DNA of 64,000 nt from the NCBI GenBank assembly GCA_965205955.1, contig OZ242192.1:1922001-1986000 (forward strand), read 5' to 3'. The notes beneath the pieces are model-generated. The model saw nothing but the letters and a program-made list of their open reading frames with translations. It was not told the DNA's origin and made no database searches. The stretch is from G965202915 sp965205955. Lineage in GTDB: Bacteria > Pseudomonadota > Gammaproteobacteria > Eutrophobiales > Eutrophobiaceae. The translations under genes and the position numbers were made by a program. This document shows positions 52,719-62,201 of the stretch, piece after piece; within the stretch, counting starts at the first letter, position 1; each line of letters begins with the position of its first letter.

Positions 52719-54092
52719 TCAATGCATTCTTCCCCGGATGACCGAGAACAGGAATCCCGGTATACATAAAATTGCCGCAATGGCAAAACTCATCTTGATT
52801 GCGCGCAAAAGAGAGGGATACACTGCGGGGCTGATCTCGATAGCCCCCAGGATCAACACAAATATCAGTGTAACCAGCACCATACTGCCCATTTGTCCCA
52901 GGATCCGCATTGTCGCCATCGACACTGCCGCACTGCCGTAAAAAGGCTTTTCCACCGCACTCATGATCGCATTGGCATTAGGCGGGGAGAACAGACTGAA
53001 ACCAAAGCCGGTAAGCATCAAGGAGCCGGCAAGGTAAATAAACGAACTGTCCTTGTCCAGCAATGCCAGGCACAGCAAACCGCAGGCCGTTACCAGCATA
53101 CCGAGCGATGCAATGATCCTCGGTTCGATCCTGTCGGACAGCCGCCCGGAAACGGGGGACAGTACCGCCATGGTCAACGGCTGCACCATCATGATTAGCC
53201 CGGAGACGCTGGCGCTGATGCCCTTGATATACTGCAAATACAAGCTGATCAGCACCACATTGGCATAGACCGCAGTATAGATAATCAACGCCGCGAGACA
53301 GGAAAAGGTAAATACGCGGCTGGTATAAAACAAGCGAACGTCGAAAATTGGATGAGTCCTGCTGCGGGCATAAGCAAAAAAGAACACTATAGCCGCCACC
53401 GCCGCCCCTATGCACAGATAACCGTATAAATCCGGTAAAATCGAGATCCCTGCACAAAAAACCGCAATCGCAAAACCATATAATACCGCTCCTTTGCCAT
53501 CGAACCCGCCCTGCTCATCCGCCGACCATTCCACCGGCACCCGGGTCAGTCCAATCAGCAACACGACAAATGCCAGAGGGATATGAAAGACCAGGCAGGC
53601 ACGCCAGCCGAACAAATCAACCAGATAACCGCCGATCAACGGGCCGCCGGTTAATCCGAGATAAATCATCGATACCGTTACACCGATCGCACGCCCCCGT
53701 TCAGCCGGAGGAAAAACCGAGGAAATGATTGCAATCTGGGTCGCATATAACATTGCCGCACTCACGCCCTGCAAAAACCGGGCAACGAGCAGCCATGTAC
53801 CGTTCATTGCAACGGCGGCCAGTAGTGAAGTCACGATGACACAGGCCGTGCCCGACAAAAACACCCGCTTACGACCATACATATCCGCCAATCTGCCAAA
53901 AATGAGCACAAACATTGCGCTCGCCATCAGGTATGCCATGGGCACCCAGCTCAAGATCACCGCATTGAGACTCAAATCCCGGGCAATATCCGGGAGCGCC
54001 ACATTGACTGCGGACAGCATCAACGGGGTAGTAAATGCATTCAATAGCACCATAAATAATGTGCTTCTTTGAATTTTATCGTTTTCGTTCAC
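52719..54092 (-). CDS. MFS drug-efflux transporter (DHA2-like)
   Basis: A major-facilitator transporter with about 14 helices, starting with VALPDIARDLSLNAVILSWV and the loop motif GRLADMYGRKRVF. These match the DHA2 (EmrB-like) efflux branch. No ATG occurs at the expected place; a GTG at 54092 gives a 457-residue protein with a normal first helix, while the frame is open to a TTG at 54176. The substrate is unknown. No regulator or membrane-fusion partner is adjacent. Confidence 0.88.
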   Translation of the reverse strand: MNENDKIQRSTLFMVLLNAFTTPLMLSAVNVALPDIARDLSLNAVILSWVPMAYLMASAMFVLIFGRLADMYGRKRVFLSGTACVIVTSLLAAVAMNGTWLLVARFLQGVSAAMLYATQIAIISSVFPPAERGRAIGVTVSMIYLGLTGGPLIGGYLVDLFGWRACLVFHIPLAFVVLLIGLTRVPVEWSADEQGGFDGKGAVLYGFAIAVFCAGISILPDLYGYLCIGAAVAAIVFFFAYARSRTHPIFDVRLFYTSRVFTFSCLAALIIYTAVYANVVLISLYLQYIKGISASVSGLIMMVQPLTMAVLSPVSGRLSDRIEPRIIASLGMLVTACGLLCLALLDKDSSFIYLAGSLMLTGFGFSLFSPPNANAIMSAVEKPFYGSAAVSMATMRILGQMGSMVLVTLIFVLILGAIEISPAVYPSLLRAIKMSFAIAAILCIPGFLFSVIRGRMH

Positions 54093-54403
54093 TATGGCTA
54101 TTCTGTCCGCAATTTTCGGCGCTTTGGTTCTAAAAGAGAGATATTGCAAAGTCAGTTTTTGGAAAGATAAGGGCAAAATATCCGGCCGTATTTGACCGCC
54201 CGGACTAAAAATCTACAGAGACATTATCTCCAATATCGCAATCGGGCCGCTACGGTCATACCCAGCCCCTTCATTCCGGTTGGCGGAATATTTCACAAGG
54301 GAGATCGGCTTCCAGGCGGCATTGCCGGACAGACTGGCCTGAAATTACACGGAAAAGACAGAGGAAGACTGCTGTAGCACAGCTTCCTGCGACTATAGCC
54401 AGC
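54093..54403. other. Intergenic stretch between MFS and sugar dehydrogenase genes
   Basis: The part nearest the transporter may hold its promoter or an extended start. No RNA gene, repeat or further coding region is visible. Confidence 0.5.
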
Positions 54404-55519
54404 CTATATTCTCTTCAATCGGATCAACGCGCCTTTTTCTTGATCCGTCAGCAGATACAGGCCGCCATCCGGCCCCTGGCGCACGTCGCGGATCCGCCCC
54501 AGTTTCCCTTCCAACATGCGCTCCTCATGGATTACTTTATTATTTTCGAGTTCAAGCCGCACCAGTTGACCGAATTTTAATGAGCCGATGAATACATGAC
54601 CCTGCCAATTTGGAAAATCATCACCGGTATAAAACGTCATGCCTGAGGGTGCGATGGAAGGCACCCAGTAATGCAAAGGCTGCTCCATGCCCGTTTTTTC
54701 CGTACCCTCGCCTATCTTCGTCCCGACCACATAATTCACACCGTAGGTAATTACCGGCCAGCCATAGTTTGTGCCCGGACGGACCAGATTGAGTTCGTCG
54801 CCACCCTGGGGGCCGTGCTCATGGATATAAATCGCTCCGGTCGCAGGATGCATCGCCATACCCTGGATGTTGCGGTTGCCGTAGGTATATATCTCCGGCA
54901 GTACATTATCCGAATCAACAAAAGGATTATCCTTTGGTATGGTGCCGTCCGCATTGATGCGGATCAATGAACCGGCATAATCGCCCCGGTCCTGTGCCCG
55001 TGGCCCGTCGGCTTGATCTCCCAGAGAAATAAACAAGGCGCCGTCCCTGTCGAATAAAAATCTTGATCCGAAATGGCGATTTGTATCCGTCTTAGGCGCC
55101 AACTTAAAGATGACAGTTATATTCCTGAGTGCATTCCCATCCAGAACCGCCCGCAACACCTCGGTACCGTACACATCTTTATCCCTGCCAGTGTAGGACA
55201 AATAGATCGTTTTATTCTTTTCATAGTCGGGATGCAAGGCCACATCCAGCAACCCGCCCTGGCCATATTCACGGATTTCAGGCAGGCCGGAAACTGCTTG
55301 CGCAGGCTTCTGCTCTTCCAACCGCAGCAATTTGCCGTTGCGCTCGGTTACCAGGATACCGCCTTCCGGCAAAAAGGCCATGCCCCAGGGATGTGCCAGA
55401 TCACCCGCAACCACCTCGGCCTCGAACCGGTACAATTCCGAATTGAATGCAGCGGCAAACGATGAAAACGGAGCGCCGGCGGCGGCCGTCAAGAGTAACA
55501 GTTTCAGTAAAATTTTCAT
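54404..55519 (-). CDS. Periplasmic PQQ-type sugar dehydrogenase (YliI/Asd-like)
   Basis: A 371-residue exported beta-propeller enzyme: signal peptide MKILLKLLLLTAAAGAPFSS and a six-bladed glucose/sorbosone dehydrogenase domain (DLAHPWGMAFLPEGGILVTE, HFGSRFLFDRDGALFISLGD, EHGPQGGDELN). The family oxidises aldose sugars with PQQ in the periplasm. The start overlaps the cmoB stop by 4 bases, so it is coupled to a tRNA-modification operon without an obvious functional link. Confidence 0.9.
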   Translation of the reverse strand: MKILLKLLLLTAAAGAPFSSFAAAFNSELYRFEAEVVAGDLAHPWGMAFLPEGGILVTERNGKLLRLEEQKPAQAVSGLPEIREYGQGGLLDVALHPDYEKNKTIYLSYTGRDKDVYGTEVLRAVLDGNALRNITVIFKLAPKTDTNRHFGSRFLFDRDGALFISLGDQADGPRAQDRGDYAGSLIRINADGTIPKDNPFVDSDNVLPEIYTYGNRNIQGMAMHPATGAIYIHEHGPQGGDELNLVRPGTNYGWPVITYGVNYVVGTKIGEGTEKTGMEQPLHYWVPSIAPSGMTFYTGDDFPNWQGHVFIGSLKFGQLVRLELENNKVIHEERMLEGKLGRIRDVRQGPDGGLYLLTDQEKGALIRLKRI

Positions 55520-56499
55520 GGTCTTCTCGCAATAACAACGGCACGCCTGGGCGCCGGATAACCTTCCACGGTTACACTATGATCATCCGCATTCAAAAAA
55601 TCAACCAGAGATTCGAATACCATCCAGTCAGTCGCCCTTTGCTCCTCCGTTGTCGTGACCGAAATATCTGCCAATTCCACCGCGATGAACCCGCTTTTGG
55701 CTATCCATTCAAGCAACAACCTGCATGACGGGATACTGTGGATATTATTCATTTTGGCGTATCGGCCCTCAGGCTGGAGCAGATCCATATTGTCCCGGTC
55801 AACAATCAATGTTTCCAGTATCAATTCACCACCCGGTCGCAGGCAATGATACAGCTTATCCAGATGGGCAAGCGGATCACGCTGATGATAGATCACCCCC
55901 ATGGAAAACACACTATCAAAGGAAAGACCTTCGCAAGCCAGCGCCTCCAGTTTGAATGGAAAAACATGCAGGCGGGGATCATTGATATAGCGGTTCACCG
56001 CATGGTACTGCATCACAAAACACAATGAGGGATCAATGCCCACAACAGCACTCGCCCCCTGCCCCAGCATTCGCCAGCCATAGTAGCCATTGCCGCAACC
56101 CACATCCAGGACCACCCTGCCCCGGAGCGGGCTACTGGTATTCACACACCGCTCCCATTTCAAATTCGAGCGCCACTCGGCATCCAGCCGCATGCCAAAC
56201 CAGTCAAACGGCCCCTTGCGCCATGGCATCAATGCGCGCAATTGTTTTTTCAGCCTTCCCCGGTCTGCATCGGAGCAATCATTCGAGCGCCCAATCTGTA
56301 TGGCCGGTTTATCCAGTTCCGTGCTGGATGGCGAAATAGCAGGCAGGCCGTTTACCGCCTCCCGCCAAATAGAAAAATCACCATGAGGAACAGCGCGGAA
56401 ATAGGCATCATGCTGTCGAAGCAACTGCCGCGCAAACGCCGACATTCGGCGCGCCTCGAGTCGTTCGATTAATCTATCGGGGATACGCGGTACATTCAT
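55516..56499 (-). CDS. cmoB: tRNA U34 carboxymethyltransferase CmoB
   Basis: CmoB transfers the carboxymethyl group of carboxy-SAM to 5-hydroxyuridine 34 of tRNA, giving cmo5U. The 327-residue protein has the N-terminal tRNA-binding part and LMPWRKGPFDWFGMRLDAEW, then the SAM fold VVLDVGCGNGYYGWRMLG. It starts 4 bases inside the cmoA end and overlaps the sugar dehydrogenase start. Confidence 0.97.
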   Translation of the reverse strand: MNVPRIPDRLIERLEARRMSAFARQLLRQHDAYFRAVPHGDFSIWREAVNGLPAISPSSTELDKPAIQIGRSNDCSDADRGRLKKQLRALMPWRKGPFDWFGMRLDAEWRSNLKWERCVNTSSPLRGRVVLDVGCGNGYYGWRMLGQGASAVVGIDPSLCFVMQYHAVNRYINDPRLHVFPFKLEALACEGLSFDSVFSMGVIYHQRDPLAHLDKLYHCLRPGGELILETLIVDRDNMDLLQPEGRYAKMNNIHSIPSCRLLLEWIAKSGFIAVELADISVTTTEEQRATDWMVFESLVDFLNADDHSVTVEGYPAPRRAVVIARRP

Positions 56500-57230
56500 T
56501 CCGGTTTGAAGGAAAGAATCGAAACAAAATTAAGGCACTTCAGCCAAACCACGCTATTCGAAAAACCGATCCCATCCAGTCTGTTGACATGGGCCGACAC
56601 CGTCTCCGGAACCAATACATGTTCCAGCGCAGACCGCTTCTGTGAAATCTCCAGATCATTATAGCCGTTTTGTTTCTTGAACTGCTCATGCAGCGCATTC
56701 ATCTCCTGTTTATCCCGCTCCCCCTCTGCAATAATCTTTTCCGACACTACCAGCGCGGCGCCGGGAACCATCCCGGCATAAATACCCTCGAGGATGAAGC
56801 GACGCTCCTCTGTCGGAATAAACTGCAAGGTATAATTCAGCATCACAAAAGAGGCATTATTGACCGCGACAGTACGAATATCCTCACACACAACCTGCAC
56901 CGGGGCCGGGGACCGGTCTCGTTCCACATTCCGCTTGCAACGCGCTATCATCGCCGGTGAACTATCCACACAGAAAACCGTGCAATTCTTTTTACCCGCG
57001 TGGGGGCGCACCGCCAAAGCCATTGCCCCAAGAGAGCAGCCCAGATCATAAATCCTGGTATCCGGTTTCACATACTGCTCAACCAGGACCCCGATCATCG
57101 AGAGCAACAACCGGTAACCCGGAACGGAGCGCCGTACCATATCCGCAAACACATCGGCAACGTGCTCATCAAACTCGAAGGGTTTTACAGACTTCATCCC
57201 TGTGCGGAAAAGTCTATCGGTTTTTGCCAT
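56496..57230 (-). CDS. cmoA: Carboxy-S-adenosyl-L-methionine synthase CmoA
   Basis: CmoA makes carboxy-SAM from SAM and prephenate. The fold is a SAM methyltransferase: IYDLGCSLGAMALAVRPHAG and MLNYTLQFIPTEERRFILEG. The ATG at 57230 (MAKTDRLFRTG) is the family-like start and gives 244 residues; the open frame goes to 57251. It overlaps cmoB by 4 bases and follows trhO by about 33. Confidence 0.96.
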   Translation of the reverse strand: MAKTDRLFRTGMKSVKPFEFDEHVADVFADMVRRSVPGYRLLLSMIGVLVEQYVKPDTRIYDLGCSLGAMALAVRPHAGKKNCTVFCVDSSPAMIARCKRNVERDRSPAPVQVVCEDIRTVAVNNASFVMLNYTLQFIPTEERRFILEGIYAGMVPGAALVVSEKIIAEGERDKQEMNALHEQFKKQNGYNDLEISQKRSALEHVLVPETVSAHVNRLDGIGFSNSVVWLKCLNFVSILSFKPE

Positions 57231-57263
57231 GACAATACGCCCGGTTGTCAAACAGATCGCTCC

Positions 57264-58211
57264 CTACAGACAATTCCCGATATGTTTCTCTCCACGCCGC
57301 TCGGCCAATTCAACCTGCTTTTGCCGCTCCCGAAACCGGGCGCGCTGCTCCCCGGTCAAATCATCATAACAGCCGGGGCACGAAACACCCTGCTGATAAT
57401 ACTGTGACCGCCGATCTTCCCGCGTAACCGGCCTTCTGCATGCAAAACACTGCTCATAGCCGCCCTGCTGTAGCCGTCCATCCACAGAGACACGGCTGTC
57501 GAAAACAAAACATTCACCCTGCCAGAGACTATCTTGCGCTTGCACCTCTTTCAGATAACGCAGTATACCGCCATGCAACTGATACACCTGCTCAAACCCC
57601 TGCATCAACATGAACGCACTGGCCTTCTCACAACGAATACCGCCCGTGCAAAACATCGCGACCGATTTATGCCGGGCCGGATTCAATGCCCTCTGCACAT
57701 ACTCCGGAAATTGCCGGAAATGGTCGATCCCGGATGAGATTGCATTCCTGAAGGTGCCGATACCGCATTCATAGCGGTTGCGGACATCGAGAACCAGGGT
57801 CTCCGGATCAGAAACTACCCGGTTCCATTCATCGACACCGATCCGTTTGCCTGAAATCCGGCTCGGATCGATATTGACAACCCCCATCGTCACAATCTCT
57901 TTCCTCAATTTGACCTTGATGCGATGAAAGGGGTAATCGGAAGCGGCGGATTCCTTGTACTCCAACCGCAAAAAGCGCTCATCACCGCAGAGATAGTCGA
58001 AAAATAAATCTATCGCCTCCCTGGAACCGGCAACGGTCCCATTGATGCCCTCCTCCGCCAGCAATACTGTGCCCCGTAAATTCAACTGCCTGCACCGGTT
58101 GAGCAGCCCCGGTTGAATCTCCCGGTAATCCGGCAGATGAACGAATTTGTACAGTGTGGCGACAATCCTGTCCCGATGATCATTGGAAGACATGCCGTTG
58201 CGAGAACTCAT
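57264..58211 (-). CDS. trhO: tRNA U34 hydroxylase TrhO (rhodanese-like, YceA)
   Basis: TrhO hydroxylates uridine 34 of tRNA with O2, producing the ho5U used by CmoB. The 315-residue protein has an N-terminal ferredoxin-like domain (LLAEEGINGTVAGSREAID), a rhodanese domain with the active-site loop CTGGIRCEKAS and a C-terminal cysteine cluster (CFACRRPVTRED, SCPGCYDDLT) that may bind metal. It is the first of three consecutive genes for cmo5U34 and lies 10 bases after the DUF4399 gene. Confidence 0.95.
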   Translation of the reverse strand: MSSRNGMSSNDHRDRIVATLYKFVHLPDYREIQPGLLNRCRQLNLRGTVLLAEEGINGTVAGSREAIDLFFDYLCGDERFLRLEYKESAASDYPFHRIKVKLRKEIVTMGVVNIDPSRISGKRIGVDEWNRVVSDPETLVLDVRNRYECGIGTFRNAISSGIDHFRQFPEYVQRALNPARHKSVAMFCTGGIRCEKASAFMLMQGFEQVYQLHGGILRYLKEVQAQDSLWQGECFVFDSRVSVDGRLQQGGYEQCFACRRPVTREDRRSQYYQQGVSCPGCYDDLTGEQRARFRERQKQVELAERRGEKHIGNCL

Positions 58212-58221
58212 TACAATCCTG

Positions 58222-58626
58222 TTATTTGACGGTAATCGTAATCACTTCGGAAAACAGCGGCGGAACATGAGGAATATGAACAAAATCAGCCAGCAGCAAC
58301 TGCAAACTGTGAACGCCCGGGGCCAACTCAATCCGGGTCTGGGTCTGCCCTCCCCCAAAATGCCGGTGATTGTCATCATTCGGCACTGACCGGCTCAGAT
58401 CCGGCAGCGGCGCATCGACAATCAAATGATGATGACCGGTATTGTTGGCCTCCACCCCGGCGGGGGCGATCCCCATTCCTGCAAGCCCCATTACCACGGT
58501 AACCGGACTGGCCACCGTCTCACCGTCTTCAGGAGAAATAAAATACACGGACGCACCTTCCACAGAAGGCGCCGCCCCAGCCGCTACACCGAATAAAAAT
58601 AAAGTCAGCACAAGAATGATTCGCAT
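58222..58626 (-). CDS. Secreted DUF4399 family protein
   Basis: A 134-residue exported protein: signal peptide IILVLTLFLFGVAAGAAP, then a beta-rich domain with VYFISPEDGETVASPVTV and the His-rich GHHHLIVDAPLPDL characteristic of DUF4399. Histidines could bind a metal. It precedes trhO closely and may be co-transcribed with it; the function is unknown. Confidence 0.85.
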   Translation of the reverse strand: MRIILVLTLFLFGVAAGAAPSVEGASVYFISPEDGETVASPVTVVMGLAGMGIAPAGVEANNTGHHHLIVDAPLPDLSRSVPNDDNHRHFGGGQTQTRIELAPGVHSLQLLLADFVHIPHVPPLFSEVITITVK

Positions 58627-58962
58627 ATCGCCACCCCCAATTCACCGTAAATAAACACTGATATAATAATCAATTGCATCAGAAAATACAGCATGGCAGG
58701 ACGAGACCGGAGAAAAATAAACGCCGGTCATTATTCCGCCGACAGCCGGGATAAAAAAATTTCACGCCCAGGCATTGATTGAAGCGCCCAATAACCGATA
58801 AGATGAACCCTTGACGCAATGACCGGTATCGCAGTCGTGAACAAACTATTATCACTATCAAGACTCCGGGCATCGTAACGGGCGCTATGAATGATCGTCG
58901 GCTTGGCGAGTGTATCGATTGTTGAGCGTAAACAATATTATAAATAACCTGGAGATGAACCC
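58627..58962. other. Divergent intergenic stretch between the DUF4399 and qmcA genes
   Basis: Presumably holds promoters for both directions. An AT-rich stretch (58925-58950) precedes the qmcA ribosome site GGAG. No other gene or repeat is visible. Confidence 0.5.
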
Positions 58963-59904
58963 ATGGACATAGGCGCTGTTTTTTCTTTCGGACTTTTACT
59001 CCTCATTATCGTCGTAGCCTTCAAGATGGCGGTAAAAGTCAATCAAGGCTACGAATATACCGTGGAGCGATTCGGACAATATACCCGGACATTGAGGCCC
59101 GGCTTGCATTTCATCATCCCCGTTTTTGACGCAGTAGGCGCGCGGGTCAACATGATGGAAACGGTGCTGGATGTGCCCTCGCAAGAGGTCATCACCAAAG
59201 ACAACGCCATGGTACAGGTGGACGGCGTGGTGTTTTTCCAGGTGCTGGATGCCGCCAGGTCCGCATATGAAGTCAATGATCTCTCCCGTGCCATCCTGAA
59301 CCTGACCATGACCAACATCCGTACCGTGATGGGCTCGATGGATCTGGATGAATTGCTTTCCCAGCGCGACACAATCAATGCGCAGCTATTGAATGTTGTC
59401 GATGAAGCAACCAGCCCCTGGGGCATAAAAGTCACCCGTATTGAAATCAAGGACATTACCCCACCGCGTGATCTGGTTGAATCAATGGCCCGGCAAATGA
59501 AAGCGGAGCGCATCAAACGTGCGGCGATACTCGAAGCCGAAGGTTTGAAACAAGCCGCGATATTAAAGGCCGACGGTGAAAAGCGGGCCGCAATCCTGGA
59601 AGCCGAAGGCGAAAAAGAGGCCGCATTCAGAGAAGCCGAGGCACGCGAACGCCTGGCCGCCGCCGAGGCCAAGGCAACCACCGACGTATCCGCCGCCATC
59701 GCAGCCGGCGACATACAGGCGATCAATTATTTTGTCGCGACAAAATATGTGGAGGCATTAAAAGATATTGCCAGCTCACCAAACCAGAAATTGGTATTGA
59801 TGCCGCTGGAAGCAGGCAATGTAATCGGCGCACTCGGCGGCATTGCCGAGATAGCAAAACAAACCTTCGGCAAGGATAAAAACGAGCCGGTTCCAACGGT
59901 CTGA
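58963..59904 (+). CDS. qmcA: SPFH/stomatin-like membrane protein QmcA
   Basis: A 313-residue membrane scaffold protein. One membrane helix (FGLLLLIIVVAFKMAV) is followed by the SPFH domain (YEYTVERFGQYTRTLRPGLH) to about 190, and a coiled coil of repeats such as AILEAEGLKQAAILKADGEK near 185-240. The family forms large membrane cages and affects quality control and membrane organisation. It is followed by nfeD after 2 bases, the typical pair. Confidence 0.94.
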   Translation: MDIGAVFSFGLLLLIIVVAFKMAVKVNQGYEYTVERFGQYTRTLRPGLHFIIPVFDAVGARVNMMETVLDVPSQEVITKDNAMVQVDGVVFFQVLDAARSAYEVNDLSRAILNLTMTNIRTVMGSMDLDELLSQRDTINAQLLNVVDEATSPWGIKVTRIEIKDITPPRDLVESMARQMKAERIKRAAILEAEGLKQAAILKADGEKRAAILEAEGEKEAAFREAEARERLAAAEAKATTDVSAAIAAGDIQAINYFVATKYVEALKDIASSPNQKLVLMPLEAGNVIGALGGIAEIAKQTFGKDKNEPVPTV

Positions 59905-59906
59905 CG

Positions 59907-60368
59907 ATGATAGACTGGTTAAATAATATCGAGTTCTGGTATTGGCTGATTGTCGCCCTGGTTCTCATTGTCCTGGAGATGCTGGTTTCCGGAGGATTTT
60001 TTCTGTGGATGGGCATTGCCGCCGCCGTAGTCGGCGGGTTGCTGTACCTTGTCCCGATGCCATGGCTGGTGCAAATCCTCATCTTTGGCGTCATTTCAGT
60101 CACCACCCTCGTCTATTACAAACGCCTCCGGAGAAATGGCGGCAAACCCTCCGACCAACCCACACTCAATCGCCGCGGCGAACAATACATCGGACGCATC
60201 TTCAACCTGGAAGAGCCGCTGGTGAACGGCACCGGCAAAGTCAAAGTGGACGATTCCACCTGGAAAATAACCGGCCTCGACTATCCGGCGGGAACCAGAA
60301 TTAAGGTGGTCGCGGTAGAAGGTACCGTACTGAAAGTTGAAGAGGATGCAGGCCACGGGGCGGGTTGA
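59907..60368 (+). CDS. NfeD-like membrane protein
   Basis: A 153-residue protein with two to three membrane helices (WYWLIVALVLIVLEMLVSGG, FFLWMGIAAAVVGGLLY) and a C-terminal OB-fold domain (YIGRIFNLEEPLVNGTGKVK). This is the short NfeD type encoded beside SPFH proteins. It works with QmcA in the membrane; a direct interaction is inferred from the conserved gene pair. Confidence 0.93.
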   Translation: MIDWLNNIEFWYWLIVALVLIVLEMLVSGGFFLWMGIAAAVVGGLLYLVPMPWLVQILIFGVISVTTLVYYKRLRRNGGKPSDQPTLNRRGEQYIGRIFNLEEPLVNGTGKVKVDDSTWKITGLDYPAGTRIKVVAVEGTVLKVEEDAGHGAG

Positions 60369-60914
60369 GTTTTTGGATGCTCAACACCCTGCTGTGTTGG
60401 TGTCTGGAGTTCGATGGATATGTTGACTTCGTGCAGGTGTAGCGATTACTTCACTGGTGGGTGCGTTGACCAGTGCGACGGCAATATTTCCTGGCCAGCG
60501 TTGTGTAGCAGGTAAAATAAACCACGTTTTCCAGACAGCATCACTATCAATTGGTGGATGAATGCAGTTGCGGGCGGTCTAACGACTCTGCTTGCCTTCC
60601 ACTTCCACGATGGAACCCTGCCTAAACAGACAATGAAAGTGGCGCATTTCTGCTGTGCGGGCCGCATTTTTGTTCAATGCAAATCACCTAGGACGCCTAT
60701 GCAACCAAAGCTGAATATGAACCCAGACGTGGTGCTGGAAGCGGGTATGTAGCAAAACCGAGTTCCGCTTGGTCAATGGGCAGGTGTATAAGAAAGTATG
60801 AAATAAAATTCTTTGATTCGGTAAAAAATGAAGTAAATTATAAAATAATTCTTTATTTACACAGTTTTTCCACATAAAATAGGATTTAATTAAGCAAAGA
60901 AGGGGAACAGTACC
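60369..60914. other. Non-coding stretch between nfeD and the defence island
   Basis: The first 400 bases have a coding-like composition but no frame that I can assign to a family; a 73-codon minus-strand frame (60446-60667) has no recognised similarity. The last 150 bases are AT-rich and probably hold the promoter of the ATPase gene. It may contain decayed DNA at the boundary of the island. Confidence 0.5.
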
Positions 60915-62189
60915 ATGCTTGTTGAATTTTCTATCAAGAATTGGGCGTGTTTTCGAGATACGCAATCTTTCCAAATGACAACCCAGGCACGCAGTGCCGA
61001 TGAGGATTTTACCTTTGATTCAGGTCACAAACGGGTGGGAAGACTGAACCGCGTCTCGGCCTTTTATGGCGCCAATGCCTCCGGCAAATCACGTCTTATC
61101 GAAGCGTTGCGCTTTATGAGATATTTTGTTGAGGAGTCGTCCAATAGAAAAATTAATCAACCTATCCCGGTAGAGCCCTTTTTGTTTGACGCAAGCAGTG
61201 AAAACCAGCCGTCAGAATTTCGGATAGTATTCCTGCAAGATCGCACAATGTATCGATATGGCTTTTCCCTGACCCGGGACCATGTGCTGCAAGAATCGCT
61301 TCATGCTGTCCCGCGTGATGGGCGCACCCGTTTGCTGTTTGAGCGTGAATTTGATCCCAAAAACGAAAAAACTCAGGTGAAATGGGGCCCGTCTGTTTCG
61401 GGCCGCAAACAGATTTGGGTGGATTCTACACGTCCCAATGCCTTGCTTGTTTCAACGGCCGCACAACTCAACAGCGAAATGCTACAGCCTGTTTTGGAAT
61501 GGTTTGAAAAACTTCAGCTTGTTCAAAAGGGTAGCATTCCGCCGGGTTTTTCCATGCGCCAAATTAAAGAGGTCAATGGTTTCAAGGATAAAGCGATTGA
61601 TTTTTTGCAGGCCGCGGATTTGCATATTGATAATGTCAAAATCGTGAAAGAAAAAATACCCGAAGAAATCAGAAAAGTGTTGCAAGTGAAAGAATCGAAT
61701 GAAGAGGATGAAGTAAAAATTCCTGATACATTTTTGGACGCAAAGATCGGACACAAAAAGAAAGGGCTTAAAACCCTTGCATGGCTTGATATTGATGAAG
61801 AATCAGAAGGCACACAGGCCCTGTTTGCGCTTGCAGGGCCATGTATTCATACAATTGAAAATAACCAGGTTCTTGTTGTGGATGAATTGGATAACAGCCT
61901 GCATCCCAAATTGCTTAAATTTTTGGTGGGGCAGATCAACACAAGCGAGCATAATAGCAAAGCGCAACTTATTTTTACCTCCCATGACACAACGCAAATG
62001 GACGAGGCTTTGGATAAAGAACAAATCTGGTTTATTGAAAAAGACAAACACCAGGCATCTACTCTCACACCTTATTCCGCTTATCAGCCGCGTGACGACA
62101 ACGCCACCGCAAAGCGCTATTTGAGTGGCCGCTATGGCGCAGTACCCAATCTTGGCTATCTGAAATCATTGGATCGTCAGGCATCATAG
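60915..62189 (+). CDS. ABC-type ATPase of an AbiL/RloA-like defence pair
   Basis: A 424-residue AAA_15/21-type ATPase. The start MLVEFSIKNWACFRDTQSFQ is the typical first strand of SMC/RecF-like ATPases, Walker A is YGANASGKSRLIEALR near residue 55, and the C-terminal part has LVVDELDNSLHPKLLKFLV (Walker B) and LIFTSHDT. Such proteins with a RloB partner are known as RloA/RloB or AbiLi/AbiLii and are linked to phage defence, often near restriction genes. GGGGAA lies about 7 bases before the ATG. RloB follows after 12 bases. Confidence 0.88.
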   Translation: MLVEFSIKNWACFRDTQSFQMTTQARSADEDFTFDSGHKRVGRLNRVSAFYGANASGKSRLIEALRFMRYFVEESSNRKINQPIPVEPFLFDASSENQPSEFRIVFLQDRTMYRYGFSLTRDHVLQESLHAVPRDGRTRLLFEREFDPKNEKTQVKWGPSVSGRKQIWVDSTRPNALLVSTAAQLNSEMLQPVLEWFEKLQLVQKGSIPPGFSMRQIKEVNGFKDKAIDFLQAADLHIDNVKIVKEKIPEEIRKVLQVKESNEEDEVKIPDTFLDAKIGHKKKGLKTLAWLDIDEESEGTQALFALAGPCIHTIENNQVLVVDELDNSLHPKLLKFLVGQINTSEHNSKAQLIFTSHDTTQMDEALDKEQIWFIEKDKHQASTLTPYSAYQPRDDNATAKRYLSGRYGAVPNLGYLKSLDRQAS

Positions 62190-62201
62190 ATTGATTGCAA
62201 T

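Noticed and set aside
60446..60667. 73-codon minus-strand frame before the defence island
   Set aside because: No domain, no ribosome site and no recognisable similarity; described only as part of the intergenic stretch.
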